A stretch of 33,526 nucleotides of DNA from Acidobacteriota bacterium. Lineage in GTDB: Bacteria; Acidobacteriota; UBA6911. The notes below the pieces were generated by a model that saw only the letters and a list, made by a program, of their open reading frames with translations, ran no database searches and had not been told where the DNA came from. This document shows, piece after piece, positions 7,357 to 13,525 of this stretch. Each line of letters starts with the position of its first letter. Position 1 is the stretch's first letter. Position numbers and translations under genes: made by a program. The stretch covers positions 1 to 33,526 of the forward strand of contig JAFGAO010000156.1 in NCBI GenBank assembly GCA_016933615.1, read 5' to 3'.

Positions 7357-8219
7357 AAATGCGTGAGTATCTGGGCATAGCTCCGGCTTATCGGGGCTCG
7401 AATTGCAGCAAAAGCCAGGCCCCCGGCCCTATGATTTCCCTGCTGCCGGTCCGGGATCGCAGCTGCATCGACCCGAACAAAGAGTTCGAGAGGTCCAATA
7501 CGTTTGAGGGCTTGATGCCGTTTTACTGGAATATTATTTCAGGTTGCACCAACGGCTGTCCGTATTGCCGGGTAAAAGATTTTACCATCGAGAAAGAGGG
7601 CACCTGGGCCCCGAAATTTCATCCTGGCCGCCTGAATGCGCCCTATGGATCCCGGCCGATTTTCGGGCATCGGGCCTGGCGCATTTACGTCGCCGCCCTG
7701 GGCGACTTTTTCTGTGACGGCGTACCCGACGAGTGGATTTCAGCGACCATGGACGTTATCCGCGATACTCCGCGGTGGTGGTACTTTTTTTGTACTAAAT
7801 GCCCGAAACGGGCCTCGGAGATCGGCTATCCCGACAATACCGCAGTGGCCACGAGCATTGACACCGTGGCGCGGCTTAAAATCGCCGAAGAGTACATGCC
7901 CCAGGTCAATTCCCCGTTCAGGATCGCGGCCTGCAGCCCGCTTCTCGAGCGCCTGGTATTCAAAGGGCCGGCGATTTTCGATGGCTTCATGATATTTCCG
8001 CGCGAGCCGTCGGGCAGCTTCCCTGTTTTTTGGCCGCCGCTCGATTGGGTCGAGTCGATAATCGACCAGGCTGAAAGCGTCGGCGCGCTTCTTTGGGTCA
8101 AGAGCGACCTGATTAGGCATTACGGCCTGGACGCAAAAAAAACCAAGCTACAAAGTTTGATTCACGCGACGGACGCCGAGCTACGTTCGCACATCGCAAA
8201 AAAACGGAGGACATCATGA
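7353..8219 (+). CDS. DUF5131 family protein (phage Gp37/Gp68-like), radical SAM-like
   Basis: A 288-residue protein with the Cys motif of radical SAM enzymes, Cys65-x3-Cys69-x2-Cys72 (SGCTNGCPYC), in the setting typical of the phage Gp37/Gp68 family (FYWNIISGCTNGCPYCR, then FFCDGVPDEWI and WYFFCTKCPKR). Members are common in phages and mobile elements and are of unknown reaction; by motif they should bind a 4Fe-4S cluster and S-adenosylmethionine. A TTG at 7353 fits the upstream GAGG best; ATG 7359 is the alternative start. The gene is flanked by overlapping genes on both sides, so it belongs to the same operon as the packaging genes. Confidence 0.85.
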   Translation: MKMREYLGIAPAYRGSNCSKSQAPGPMISLLPVRDRSCIDPNKEFERSNTFEGLMPFYWNIISGCTNGCPYCRVKDFTIEKEGTWAPKFHPGRLNAPYGSRPIFGHRAWRIYVAALGDFFCDGVPDEWISATMDVIRDTPRWWYFFCTKCPKRASEIGYPDNTAVATSIDTVARLKIAEEYMPQVNSPFRIAACSPLLERLVFKGPAIFDGFMIFPREPSGSFPVFWPPLDWVESIIDQAESVGALLWVKSDLIRHYGLDAKKTKLQSLIHATDAELRSHIAKKRRTS

Positions 8220-8317
8220 CAGAAATGGTTTTTGCCGGAATCGCATTCGTGATTTTCGTTACAACGGTGGGCGTTCTCATTGAGCTGGCGGTCCGCCGGC
8301 GAACGAAAAAAGGGTAA
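8216..8317 (+). CDS. 33-residue single-pass membrane micro-protein
   Basis: The ATG at 8216 overlaps the preceding stop (ATGA) and has a clean ACGGAGG ribosome binding site at 8204-8210. The product has one hydrophobic segment (about 20 residues, MVFAGIAFVIFVTTVGVLIE) followed by a basic tail (RRRTKKG), as expected for an inner-membrane protein with a cytoplasmic positive end. Its position in a phage operon allows a holin-like or exclusion role, but nothing in so short a protein proves it. Confidence 0.55.
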   Translation: MTEMVFAGIAFVIFVTTVGVLIELAVRRRTKKG

Positions 8318-8468
8318 TGGTTTTATAAGGGTCTCCGGGAGATCGCGCCTCCTAGGGCCGTACAGGCAATGTTTTTTGGCGGGGGATCCCGCATTGAACG
8401 GGATTTCGTCGAATGGCTCAAGAGTCAGCGGACAGTCTTGAACCTGGACGCATAGCTGCGTAGAAGCC

Positions 8469-8504
8469 CCGAAAACAGGCGAAGACAGGCCGAAAACAGG
8501 CGAA
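8469..8504. repeat. short direct repeat, CCGAAAACAGGCGAA twice with 21-bp period
   Basis: CCGAAAACAGGCGAA occurs at 8469-8483 and again at 8490-8504. It lies in the 231-base stretch 8318-8548 between the membrane micro-protein and the zinc ribbon gene. That stretch otherwise holds only a weak 28-codon frame (8369-8455, no ribosome binding site) and no promoter I would defend. Confidence 0.5.
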
Positions 8505-8548
8505 CTCGAACGTCACTTTTCAGGGCCATACCAACATAAGGGGGCCGT

Positions 8549-8731
8549 ATGAAGGAGCCTAAACGGAGCCTTAAAACCGATTCCCGGGAGCCGCACTGGC
8601 ATCCGTTCGACTGCGAGGCCTGCAATGCGCCGTTCGATCCCCGGACCTGGCAGGCGGACTGGAGCCTGTCGGGGGAGCTCACCTGGAGCTGCCCGAAATG
8701 CGGGCACCCCAATTTCCCGAGGTTGGACTAA
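8549..8731 (+). CDS. small zinc-ribbon protein
   Basis: A 60-residue protein with two Cys pairs, CEAC near residue 22 and CPKC near residue 49, the layout of a zinc ribbon; the C-terminus after CPKCGHPNF is very short. The start ATG follows an AAGGGGG stretch. It lies 24 bases before the tail-type protein gene. Such mini-ribbons are frequent in phage genomes and usually have no assigned job. Confidence 0.65.
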   Translation: MKEPKRSLKTDSREPHWHPFDCEACNAPFDPRTWQADWSLSGELTWSCPKCGHPNFPRLD

Positions 8732-8755
8732 TATCAATCAGTCAAGAGGTAAACA

Positions 8756-9118
8756 ATGGCAATAGCAGCCTGGCCGGCGACGCTTCCGCAGAAGCCGCTG
8801 GCAAAAGCATACGACGAGCAGCTGCAGGGCGACGTCATGCGCTTTCGTTCGCCGGGCCCGGTCAAGCTTCGCCGGCTGGTGAGCATCGCGCCCTACAGGG
8901 TAAGCGTAGGATTGTGGCTCACGAAGGCGCAGACGGCGATCTTTGATACGTTCTTCAATACAACGCTGCAGCGGATTTATCGCTTCAGCTGGACACACTA
9001 CCGCACGGACGCATCCATCGAATGCCGGATCATTACCGGGGACGGCCAGGGGCCGACGTATTCGGCCAACAACGGCGATCTGTATTATTTATCCTTCACG
9101 ATGGAGATACTGCCGTAG
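8756..9118 (+). CDS. phage tail-associated type protein
   Basis: A 120-residue protein beginning with WPATLPQKPL, a pattern I associate with small siphophage tail or tail-completion proteins that start with a Trp-Pro-x-x-Leu-Pro stretch, then a beta-rich body (RFRSPGPVKLRRL, YRFSWTHYRTD, YYLSFTMEILP). The length fits. It is preceded by AAGAGG at normal spacing. It is the only tail-type gene in the element; no tape measure, tail tube or baseplate gene is visible. The family assignment is from sequence feel rather than from a diagnostic motif. Confidence 0.6.
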   Translation: MAIAAWPATLPQKPLAKAYDEQLQGDVMRFRSPGPVKLRRLVSIAPYRVSVGLWLTKAQTAIFDTFFNTTLQRIYRFSWTHYRTDASIECRIITGDGQGPTYSANNGDLYYLSFTMEILP

Positions 9119-9128
9119 TAAGAAAAAG

Positions 9129-9160
9129 GCCCGGAAACCGTCACGCCTCCGGGCTCTTCT
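9129..9160 (+). terminator. probable intrinsic terminator of the phage-like operon
   Basis: GCCCGGA at 9129-9135 pairs with TCCGGGC at 9148-9154 and is followed by the T-rich TCTTCTTTC. It starts ten bases after the stop of the tail-type gene. The tail is not a pure T-run, so termination may be partial. Confidence 0.55.
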
Positions 9161-9203
9161 TTCATCTTCTCCGCTTTCCAAGATTATACACCAGGGAGGC
9201 GGC

Positions 9204-9563
9204 ATGCATTGTTCTATTTGCGGATCTTCGGAGGGATTGTTTGAGGAGACCAGGCCCTCCGGCGCTGAGGGCTGGGCGGAGACCTGGCATTTCTGCCCGG
9301 AGTGCTGGCGGGAGCTTCAGGAGCAAAGAAGTGACCATGATCCTGTTGTAGCCCGGCAGTACCTGGTTTTCCTTCAGTTCCTTTCCGGCCGGTATCGGAT
9401 GCAACGGGCTTTCAACGGCAACCAGGCGTCGGCTATCCGGCGCTGCGGGATATTGCTTCGAGAGATCGAAAAGGCACACGGAGCAAATCAAAACATTAGG
9501 GACGGCAACGACCCTAAAGTTACAAGGAAGCAAGCCGCACAAGATGCCGGACTTTCGCGTTAA
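9204..9563 (+). CDS. small zinc-binding protein of unknown function
   Basis: A 119-residue protein starting at ATG 9204 after a strong GGGAGGCGG site. The N-terminal third has CSIC at residues 3-6 and HFCPEC near residue 31, two Cys pairs of a zinc ribbon or treble clef. The remainder is helical (RQYLVFLQFLSGRYRMQRA) and then polar. The end overlaps the next reading frame by 20 bases. The function is unknown. Confidence 0.65.
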   Translation: MHCSICGSSEGLFEETRPSGAEGWAETWHFCPECWRELQEQRSDHDPVVARQYLVFLQFLSGRYRMQRAFNGNQASAIRRCGILLREIEKAHGANQNIRDGNDPKVTRKQAAQDAGLSR

Positions 9564-9741
9564 ATTGGTCAAGGTCCGCGAGGAAATCTACAGGGCGCAG
9601 GCGAAGGAGCGGCAGCTTTCAAGCTTGATGAAGGGGAACGAAAAGCCCGTTTACCACCAAAATGGTAAACGGGCGGACCACTCAGAATCCACCGATCGCC
9701 GACTAGCCAAAGAAGCCGGAGGAAAATCACGATGCTGTTAA
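9544..9741 (+). CDS. small basic hypothetical protein (uncertain)
   Basis: A 65-residue basic frame beginning inside the end of the preceding gene. Its N-terminal 35 residues could be helical (VKVREEIYRAQAKERQL). The middle is encoded by a perfect 12-bp hairpin (9645-9674), which is unusual inside a coding region and lowers confidence. The frame may be real only in its first part. Confidence 0.35.
   Translation: MPDFRVKLVKVREEIYRAQAKERQLSSLMKGNEKPVYHQNGKRADHSESTDRRLAKEAGGKSRCC
9641..9674 (-). terminator. perfect 12-bp stem-loop, terminator-like on the minus strand
   Basis: GCCCGTTTACCA (9645-9656) and TGGTAAACGGGC (9663-9674) form a perfect stem with a 6-base loop. Read on the minus strand the stem is followed by TTTT (AAAA at 9641-9644 on the plus strand), as in an intrinsic terminator. 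No leftward gene ends here, so it may stop antisense transcription or be a structural DNA/RNA element. Confidence 0.5.
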
Positions 9742-9818
9742 AAGTCAAGGGATACCGGGATAAAATTGACGTCGCCCGCGAGGATTGCCCGACGTTCAAG
9801 TGTTTCTGGCAACGCTAG
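9732..9818 (+). CDS. 28-codon reading frame, possible micro-protein
   Basis: The ATG at 9732 overlaps the end of the preceding frame, after GGAGGAAAATCACG, an acceptable ribosome binding site. The product is basic with two Cys (EDCPTFKCFW). It is short and could be the start of a gene cut off when the AT-rich segment arrived. The evidence is limited to the binding site and coupling. Confidence 0.35.
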   Translation: MLLKVKGYRDKIDVAREDCPTFKCFWQR

Positions 9819-9822
9819 CGAA

Positions 9823-9918
9823 ATGTCGGCTGAAATCCTCCGGGCAATCAAAGAATTGTGGAAAATTGATCCAGAAGTTCAGGGGGCAAGTTACACAACT
9901 AGGGATGAGATTCATTGA
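9823..9918 (+). CDS. 31-codon reading frame, possible gene remnant
   Basis: It starts five bases after the preceding stop and encodes a short helical peptide (SAEILRAIKELWKIDPEVQG). There is no clear ribosome binding site. It lies exactly at the change from GC-rich to AT-rich sequence, so it may be the truncated 5' end of a phage gene. Nothing else is visible in 9919-10110, which is AT-rich and untranslated, apart from a possible promoter for the next gene. Confidence 0.3.
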   Translation: MSAEILRAIKELWKIDPEVQGASYTTRDEIH

Positions 9919-10110
9919 AAAGATAAAAAGACTTGTAGTATTAAGGAAAATTTTGAGATATTCTTTATCCGCATTTCACTAAGAAAAAATTGTAAACTTA
10001 GTTAAATATCTTTATCCTTAACAATAAGCATAAATCATGAAACATACTGCAACCTAATTCATTTAAAATACGAACCTAAATAGTGGTCAATCGTATAATT
10101 AGGATAAATT

Positions 10111-10452
10111 ATGGAATCAGAAAACGGAAAAAAAGTAGAAAAAGCGCCTCCGCCGGTTGATATAGCATTAGAAGTTGGCGCACCTCAAATCTACGGAAAC
10201 GGATTTAGTATCGGTATGGGGAACTCAGATACTTATATAGTGATACAACGTTTCGGAAAACCAGTGGCAGTTATTAACATGTCATTTACTCTTGCGAAAA
10301 CATTGGTCTTGAAACTCGGAGGGCTTGTCGATTTCTGGGAAAAAACTACTAATCAGAAGATTCAAACAACCGAAGATCTAGATAGAGTTTTTAAACGAGA
10401 AAAATATGAACCAAGACCGAGCCAAAGCAATAATCCTGAGTACAAGCAGTAA
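10111..10452 (+). CDS. uncharacterised protein, first gene of an AT-rich trio
   Basis: A 113-residue protein; residues 15-80 look like a compact beta-rich domain followed by a helix (PQIYGNGFSIGMGNSDTYIV, then the PVAVINMSFTLAKTL segment), vaguely reminiscent of DUF3467-type proteins, though I cannot confirm this. The tail is polar. Codon usage is much more AT-rich than in the flanking phage genes, which points to separate acquisition. The next gene begins 47 bases before this one ends. No signal peptide, membrane segment or catalytic motif is visible. Confidence 0.65.
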   Translation: MESENGKKVEKAPPPVDIALEVGAPQIYGNGFSIGMGNSDTYIVIQRFGKPVAVINMSFTLAKTLVLKLGGLVDFWEKTTNQKIQTTEDLDRVFKREKYEPRPSQSNNPEYKQ

Positions 10453-10990
10453 CCAAGAAAAAAACAGGCAAATATCAATAAAAAAGCTTAAAAGGATGAC
10501 AGAAATGCCTCCCGGTTGGAGTTTGGGAGAAGGTTTGCCCATTTCAAAAGAATCGACGGAGCTTGCCGAAAGTTTTATTACGATTGCTTCAATATATGAA
10601 CTTAAAGCCGATGTTTTTCCTAACCTGGATGGCGGTTGTGCCGTTGCGTTCTATGCCGGCAAGGATAAAGTCGAAGTTTCTATTCACGCTGATGCATGTA
10701 GATTTGATCTACTAGTAGAAACCGGTATTGGGTTTGATTTTGAAAATGTTATTGAACCTATTAGGAATGCTGATTTACATGATGTTAATTCTCAGCTTTT
10801 GCGCTTAAAATCGATCCAGGACAGAGAATGGAATTTACCAGATTTCTCGACTTACGACTATTTGATAGAAATAGAGGGAGATTCCGAGACGTCGTCCTTA
10901 GAAACTCGGAAAGACCAGCTGACATTTCGTCAACTCCAGATGGAAAGGGCGGTATTTCAGTATTTAACTCCGATTGTGCATGCGCAGTAA
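10406..10990 (+). CDS. uncharacterised protein, second gene of the AT-rich trio
   Basis: A 194-residue protein overlapping the first gene by 47 bases. After a basic lead (SIKKLKRMTEMPPGWSLGEG) comes a segment I associate with conserved hypothetical proteins of cyanobacteria and proteobacteria, with a Trp-x-x-Gly-Glu-Gly motif and an FPNLDGGCAVAFY strand pair followed by VEVSIHADACRFDL. No nuclease, protease or toxin motif is apparent. An internal ATG at 10497 could be the real start, since the core homology-like region begins right after it. Its company (first and third gene) suggests a small conserved operon of unknown job. Confidence 0.6.
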   Translation: MNQDRAKAIILSTSSNQEKNRQISIKKLKRMTEMPPGWSLGEGLPISKESTELAESFITIASIYELKADVFPNLDGGCAVAFYAGKDKVEVSIHADACRFDLLVETGIGFDFENVIEPIRNADLHDVNSQLLRLKSIQDREWNLPDFSTYDYLIEIEGDSETSSLETRKDQLTFRQLQMERAVFQYLTPIVHAQ

Positions 10991-11310
10991 GTGGCTCTAT
11001 ATGCAATCATATTAGTCGCTTTTACAGCAATGCAATCCAAGAGCCATTAGCATACTGGAACTTTACTTTAGAAGATCTCCAACAAAGATATCCTGATAAT
11101 CCACCAGTAGCTATTCAAAATCGAACTGCAAGCGGCGATGATTGTCATTACAATATTCATAATCTTTCTGATAATAAGGCCGACAAAATACGTAAACAAT
11201 GGAAGGATGATATAGACAACATTAATCTATGTGTTGATGGTAAATCAGAATCCTTTACTATCGAACGTGCTATTGGCTTAATTGAACAATATTATCCCGA
11301 TCCAACCTAG
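10828..11310 (+). CDS. uncharacterised protein, third gene of the AT-rich trio (start uncertain)
   Basis: The credible protein part runs from about 10,960 to 11,310 (NHISRFYSNAIQEPLAYWNF, then DNPPVAIQNRTASGDDCHY and IHNLSDNKADKIRKQWKDD). The only ATG in frame is at 10828, which would overlap the second gene by 163 bases; the first 40 residues of that reading are Arg-rich and look non-coding. Either a rare start codon nearer 10,980 is used or a frameshift has separated an originally fused frame. The stop codon (TAG 11308-11310) lies inside the target duplication of the MITE-like insertion that follows. The function is unknown. Confidence 0.5.
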   Translation: MEFTRFLDLRLFDRNRGRFRDVVLRNSERPADISSTPDGKGGISVFNSDCACAVSGSICNHISRFYSNAIQEPLAYWNFTLEDLQQRYPDNPPVAIQNRTASGDDCHYNIHNLSDNKADKIRKQWKDDIDNINLCVDGKSESFTIERAIGLIEQYYPDPT

Positions 11311-11440
11311 ATAGTTTCTGTCGCGAAACGCGGTATTTTCATGACGGAGGAAAATGACTGTATTGATTCTAGAGGACTTACAAATACGATCTTGCAATAT
11401 TTTCCTATAATTCATGAGTTTCGCGACAGAAACTAGATAG
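11307..11440. repeat. 8-bp target-site duplication CTAGATAG flanking the insertion
   Basis: CTAGATAG occurs at 11307-11314 and 11433-11440. The left copy contains the stop codon of the third AT-rich gene, so removal of the insert restores CCAACCTAGATAGGACATAA without changing that protein. Together, 11311-11625 holds the insertion, a terminator and a promoter, but no gene other than these. Confidence 0.7.
11315..11432. mobile_element. 118-bp MITE-like insertion with 15-bp terminal inverted repeats
   Basis: TTTCTGTCGCGAAAC at 11315-11329 is exactly inverted as GTTTCGCGACAGAAA at 11418-11432, and the pair is flanked by an 8-bp direct repeat CTAGATAG (11307-11314 and 11433-11440), a textbook target-site duplication. 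Inside are only two short frames, one of 31 codons from ATG 11341 that reads through the right repeat and stops in the duplication. It is too small to encode a transposase, so it should be a non-autonomous derivative mobilised by a full IS elsewhere in the genome. The parental family cannot be named from the ends alone. Confidence 0.75.
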
Positions 11441-11463
11441 GACATAACATATTACAAAATACA

Positions 11464-11488
11464 GGGCTCCTTCGGGAGCTTTTTTATT
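11464..11488 (+). terminator. intrinsic terminator after the AT-rich trio
   Basis: GCTCC (11466-11470), TTCG loop and GGAGC (11475-11479) are followed directly by TTTTTTATTT. The stable UUCG tetraloop and the T-run make this a convincing rightward terminator for the AT-rich genes. Confidence 0.85.
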
Positions 11489-11590
11489 TGGAGGGTATAA
11501 CTTCAGGATTTCAAACCGGCCACTCTTTGAGCTTGAATACATGCAATGTTCACCCGCAAGGCCAGATAAAAATTTTCCGAAAAATAATAG

Positions 11591-11619
11591 TGGACAATTC
11601 ATCGATTCATTGATATATA
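11591..11619 (+). promoter_or_regulatory. sigma-70-like promoter of the ribbon-helix-helix gene
   Basis: TGGACA at 11591-11596 and TATATA at 11614-11619 are separated by exactly 17 bases. Transcription would begin near 11626, the A of the ATG, so the mRNA may be leaderless. The -35 box is embedded in TGGACAA, the same word as in the iteron array at 2224-2413. Confidence 0.6.
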
Positions 11620-11625
11620 TGAAGC

Positions 11626-11778
11626 ATGAAAACGACACGATACAATCTGCTGTTACCCGAAGATCTTCACAGGCGCTTCAAAATCGTTTGTGTCCAGGAA
11701 GGCAAAGACATGAGCGAGGTTGTGCGTGAAATGATAGAAGGCTACGTAGTAAAGGCAGAGAAAAAACAGAAGAAATAA
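11626..11778 (+). CDS. ribbon-helix-helix (Arc/CopG-type) DNA-binding protein
   Basis: A 50-residue protein with the classic layout: a short beta strand (TRYNLLLP), helix A (EDLHRRFKIVCVQEG) and helix B (DMSEVVREMIEGYVVKA), ending in a Lys-rich tail. Such proteins dimerise and insert their strands in the DNA major groove, serving as repressors, plasmid copy controllers or antitoxins. No toxin-like partner is adjacent; the downstream gene is a hypothetical protein and then the integrase, so control of excision or of the element's own genes is the most economical role. There is no ribosome binding site, and the promoter is placed so that the message may start at the ATG. Confidence 0.75.
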   Translation: MKTTRYNLLLPEDLHRRFKIVCVQEGKDMSEVVREMIEGYVVKAEKKQKK

Positions 11779-11851
11779 CCTGCAGAGAACGGAACCGGCA
11801 ACCGTTAGCGCGGCTACCGATTCCTGACCCTGCATCCTGATAGGAGGACGC

Positions 11852-12115
11852 ATGGCTGAGAAAAAATCTACCATTAAACCCATTTCGGATGAACCGCAAA
11901 AACCCACAAGAAACAATGCCCCGGAAGGGATGACACTGGTCCCGAACGACGCCTTATCCGAAATCCGGGTGACGCTGCATACTAGCCTCGAGTCGGCTAT
12001 CAATTTCGCCATGGAGGCCGGCCCGTGCATGAAAGCCGCGGAGCTGGCCGGACTGATCCGGCCGGCGGTCGAGAGGCTCAAGGCGATCTGCGAACAGAAC
12101 GATTTTCCGGAATAA
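11852..12115 (+). CDS. hypothetical protein upstream of the integrase
   Basis: An 87-residue protein with an ideal TAGGAGGACGC site. The N-terminal third is polar and Lys/Pro-rich; the rest looks helical (LHTSLESAINFAMEAGPCMK, AAELAGLIRPAVERLKAICE). It may be a small DNA-binding or accessory factor (an excisionase-like location), but no helix-turn-helix is evident. Codon usage returns to the GC-rich style of the left part of the element. Confidence 0.65.
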   Translation: MAEKKSTIKPISDEPQKPTRNNAPEGMTLVPNDALSEIRVTLHTSLESAINFAMEAGPCMKAAELAGLIRPAVERLKAICEQNDFPE

Positions 12116-12126
12116 ACCATTCAACC

Positions 12127-12144
12127 GGGGCCCTTCGGGGCCCC
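12127..12144 (+). promoter_or_regulatory. GGGGCCC-TTCG-GGGCCCC stem-loop in the integrase leader
   Basis: A perfect 7-bp GC stem closed by a UUCG tetraloop ends one base before the integrase ribosome binding site (GGAGGG 12146-12151). There is no T-run, so full termination is unlikely. It may separate the upstream message from integrase, or lower integrase translation. Confidence 0.5.
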
Positions 12145-12156
12145 TGGAGGGCAATC

Positions 12157-13293
12157 ATGGCACGTAAAGGTGACGCAGTATTTAAGCGCGGCTCAGTCTG
12201 GCGCCTGGATTGTCGTATCAATGGCCAGCGGTACCAGCTGAGCCTCGGAAAGGGAATCACCCGGACCAGGGCGAAGGAGATCGCCGCCTTGAAGCGGGCT
12301 GCGATTTTGGGCGGAGAGGCCGGGATAGCGAAAAGAAAGAGGGACATTTCCTTTGAGAAGGCCTCAGAGGAGTTCTTATCCTGGGCGAAGGCAAATAAGC
12401 GGCCGAAGACTTTCAGAGGCTATGAGAGCATCATGAGCCGCCTGAAAGAGTATTTCGGGGGCAAGAAGCTCTCGGAGATCCACCCGTTTCTGATCGAGAA
12501 GTACAAGCAGAAGCGGCTTTCCGAAGGGGCGAAGGTAGGAGTCAACCGGGAGCTTTCACGGCTGAGGACGCTGTATAACCTCTGCATCCGATGGAAAAAG
12601 TATGAGGGCGAAAATCCCGTGAAACGGTTTCAGATGGCGCCCGAAAGTCGGGGGCGAATCCGGTTTCTAACTGAAGACGAAGAAACCGCGCTTTTGAACC
12701 AGGCAAAGGAGCCCTTGCGGTCTGCCGTTCTTATCGGCGTCAATACCGGACTGAGGATGCAATCTGAGGGTATGACTCTGACATGGGATAACGTCGATTT
12801 CTCCCAGAAGTCCGTCACGGTGGAAGATCACTTCGCTAAGAACGGCGAAACCCGGACCGTTCCTTTGAATTCAATCGCCCTGGAAATCCTGAAGCAGCTG
12901 AAGGCGACAACTCCCGGACCTTGGGTATTTATGACCAACAAGGGAAGTAAGCGCCGGCAAGATAAATATTGGGAACAATATAAAAGTTTCCGCACAGCCT
13001 TTGAAAACGCCTGTAAACGTGCTAACCTATCCGACGTTACGCCGCATGTCCTGAGACATACGTTTGCATCCCGGCTGGTGATGGCCGGCGTCGATCTGCG
13101 GACGGTTCAGGAATTGGGCGGCTGGAAGAGCTTAAACATGGTTCAGAGGTATGCGCATCTTAGCAGGGAACACAAGCAGAACGCGGTGGAGTTGCTTGCA
13201 AATAATTCTACTTCACTTTTCACTACCCCTGCTTCCGGCGCTCCTACCGAGAAAACCTCTAACCTCAAAGCAGTCAATGAGATGGGCCGTTAG
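12157..13293 (+). CDS. tyrosine recombinase / phage-type integrase
   Basis: A 378-residue integrase starting at ATG 12157 behind GGAGGG. Residues 1-60 form the small arm-binding-like beta domain (DAVFKRGSVWRLDCRINGQR), residues 65-160 the SAM-like core-binding domain, and residues 165-345 the catalytic domain with Arg200 (NTGLRMQSEG), His297-x2-Arg300 (HVLRHTF), Trp323 (LGGWKS) and the nucleophile Tyr332 (QRYAHLS). All catalytic positions are present, so it should be active. The stop codon (13291-13293) falls inside tRNA-Lys, bases 8-10 of the tRNA. This places integrase upstream of the tRNA 5' end, unlike the usual layout in which integrase sits beyond the 3' end. Confidence 0.92.
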   Translation: MARKGDAVFKRGSVWRLDCRINGQRYQLSLGKGITRTRAKEIAALKRAAILGGEAGIAKRKRDISFEKASEEFLSWAKANKRPKTFRGYESIMSRLKEYFGGKKLSEIHPFLIEKYKQKRLSEGAKVGVNRELSRLRTLYNLCIRWKKYEGENPVKRFQMAPESRGRIRFLTEDEETALLNQAKEPLRSAVLIGVNTGLRMQSEGMTLTWDNVDFSQKSVTVEDHFAKNGETRTVPLNSIALEILKQLKATTPGPWVFMTNKGSKRRQDKYWEQYKSFRTAFENACKRANLSDVTPHVLRHTFASRLVMAGVDLRTVQELGGWKSLNMVQRYAHLSREHKQNAVELLANNSTSLFTTPASGAPTEKTSNLKAVNEMGR

Positions 13294-13359
13294 CTCAGTC
13301 GGCAGAGCATCTGCCTTTTAAGCAGAGGGTCGTTGGTTCGAATCCAACACGGCTCACCA
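13284..13359 (+). tRNA. tRNA-Lys (anticodon UUU)
   Basis: A complete 76-base cloverleaf: acceptor GGGCCGT/ACGGCTC, D arm GCTC/GAGC, anticodon arm TCTGC-CTTTTAA-GCAGA with anticodon TTT, T arm GTTGG-TTCGAAT-CCAAC, and an encoded CCA. It is intact although the integrase reading frame ends inside its first ten bases, so it is a likely integration target of the element to its left. The 213 bases to tRNA-Glu contain no gene. Confidence 0.97.
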
Positions 13360-13525
13360 GACACCTTCTTACCATCAACTGCCTGAATCAACAAATGCAC
13401 TTCAACAATGCATTCCGAGGTCATAAGTAACACTATATACCTGAGGCATGGGTTCGCCCAAATCACCCTGTTCCCAATGGAACCGGCCAATTTTCTGGCC
13501 GCCCATAAAATTAGCGGTCCGATTC

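Noticed and set aside
8369-8455. 28-codon frame between the membrane micro-protein and zinc ribbon genes
   Set aside because: There is no ribosome binding site, the length is too short, and the open frame extends upstream without a start up to the micro-protein stop; it may be a gene remnant, but this cannot be supported.
11653-12120. 155-codon minus-strand frame
   Set aside because: It is antisense to the RHH gene and the hypothetical gene, both of which have better start signals and protein-like composition.
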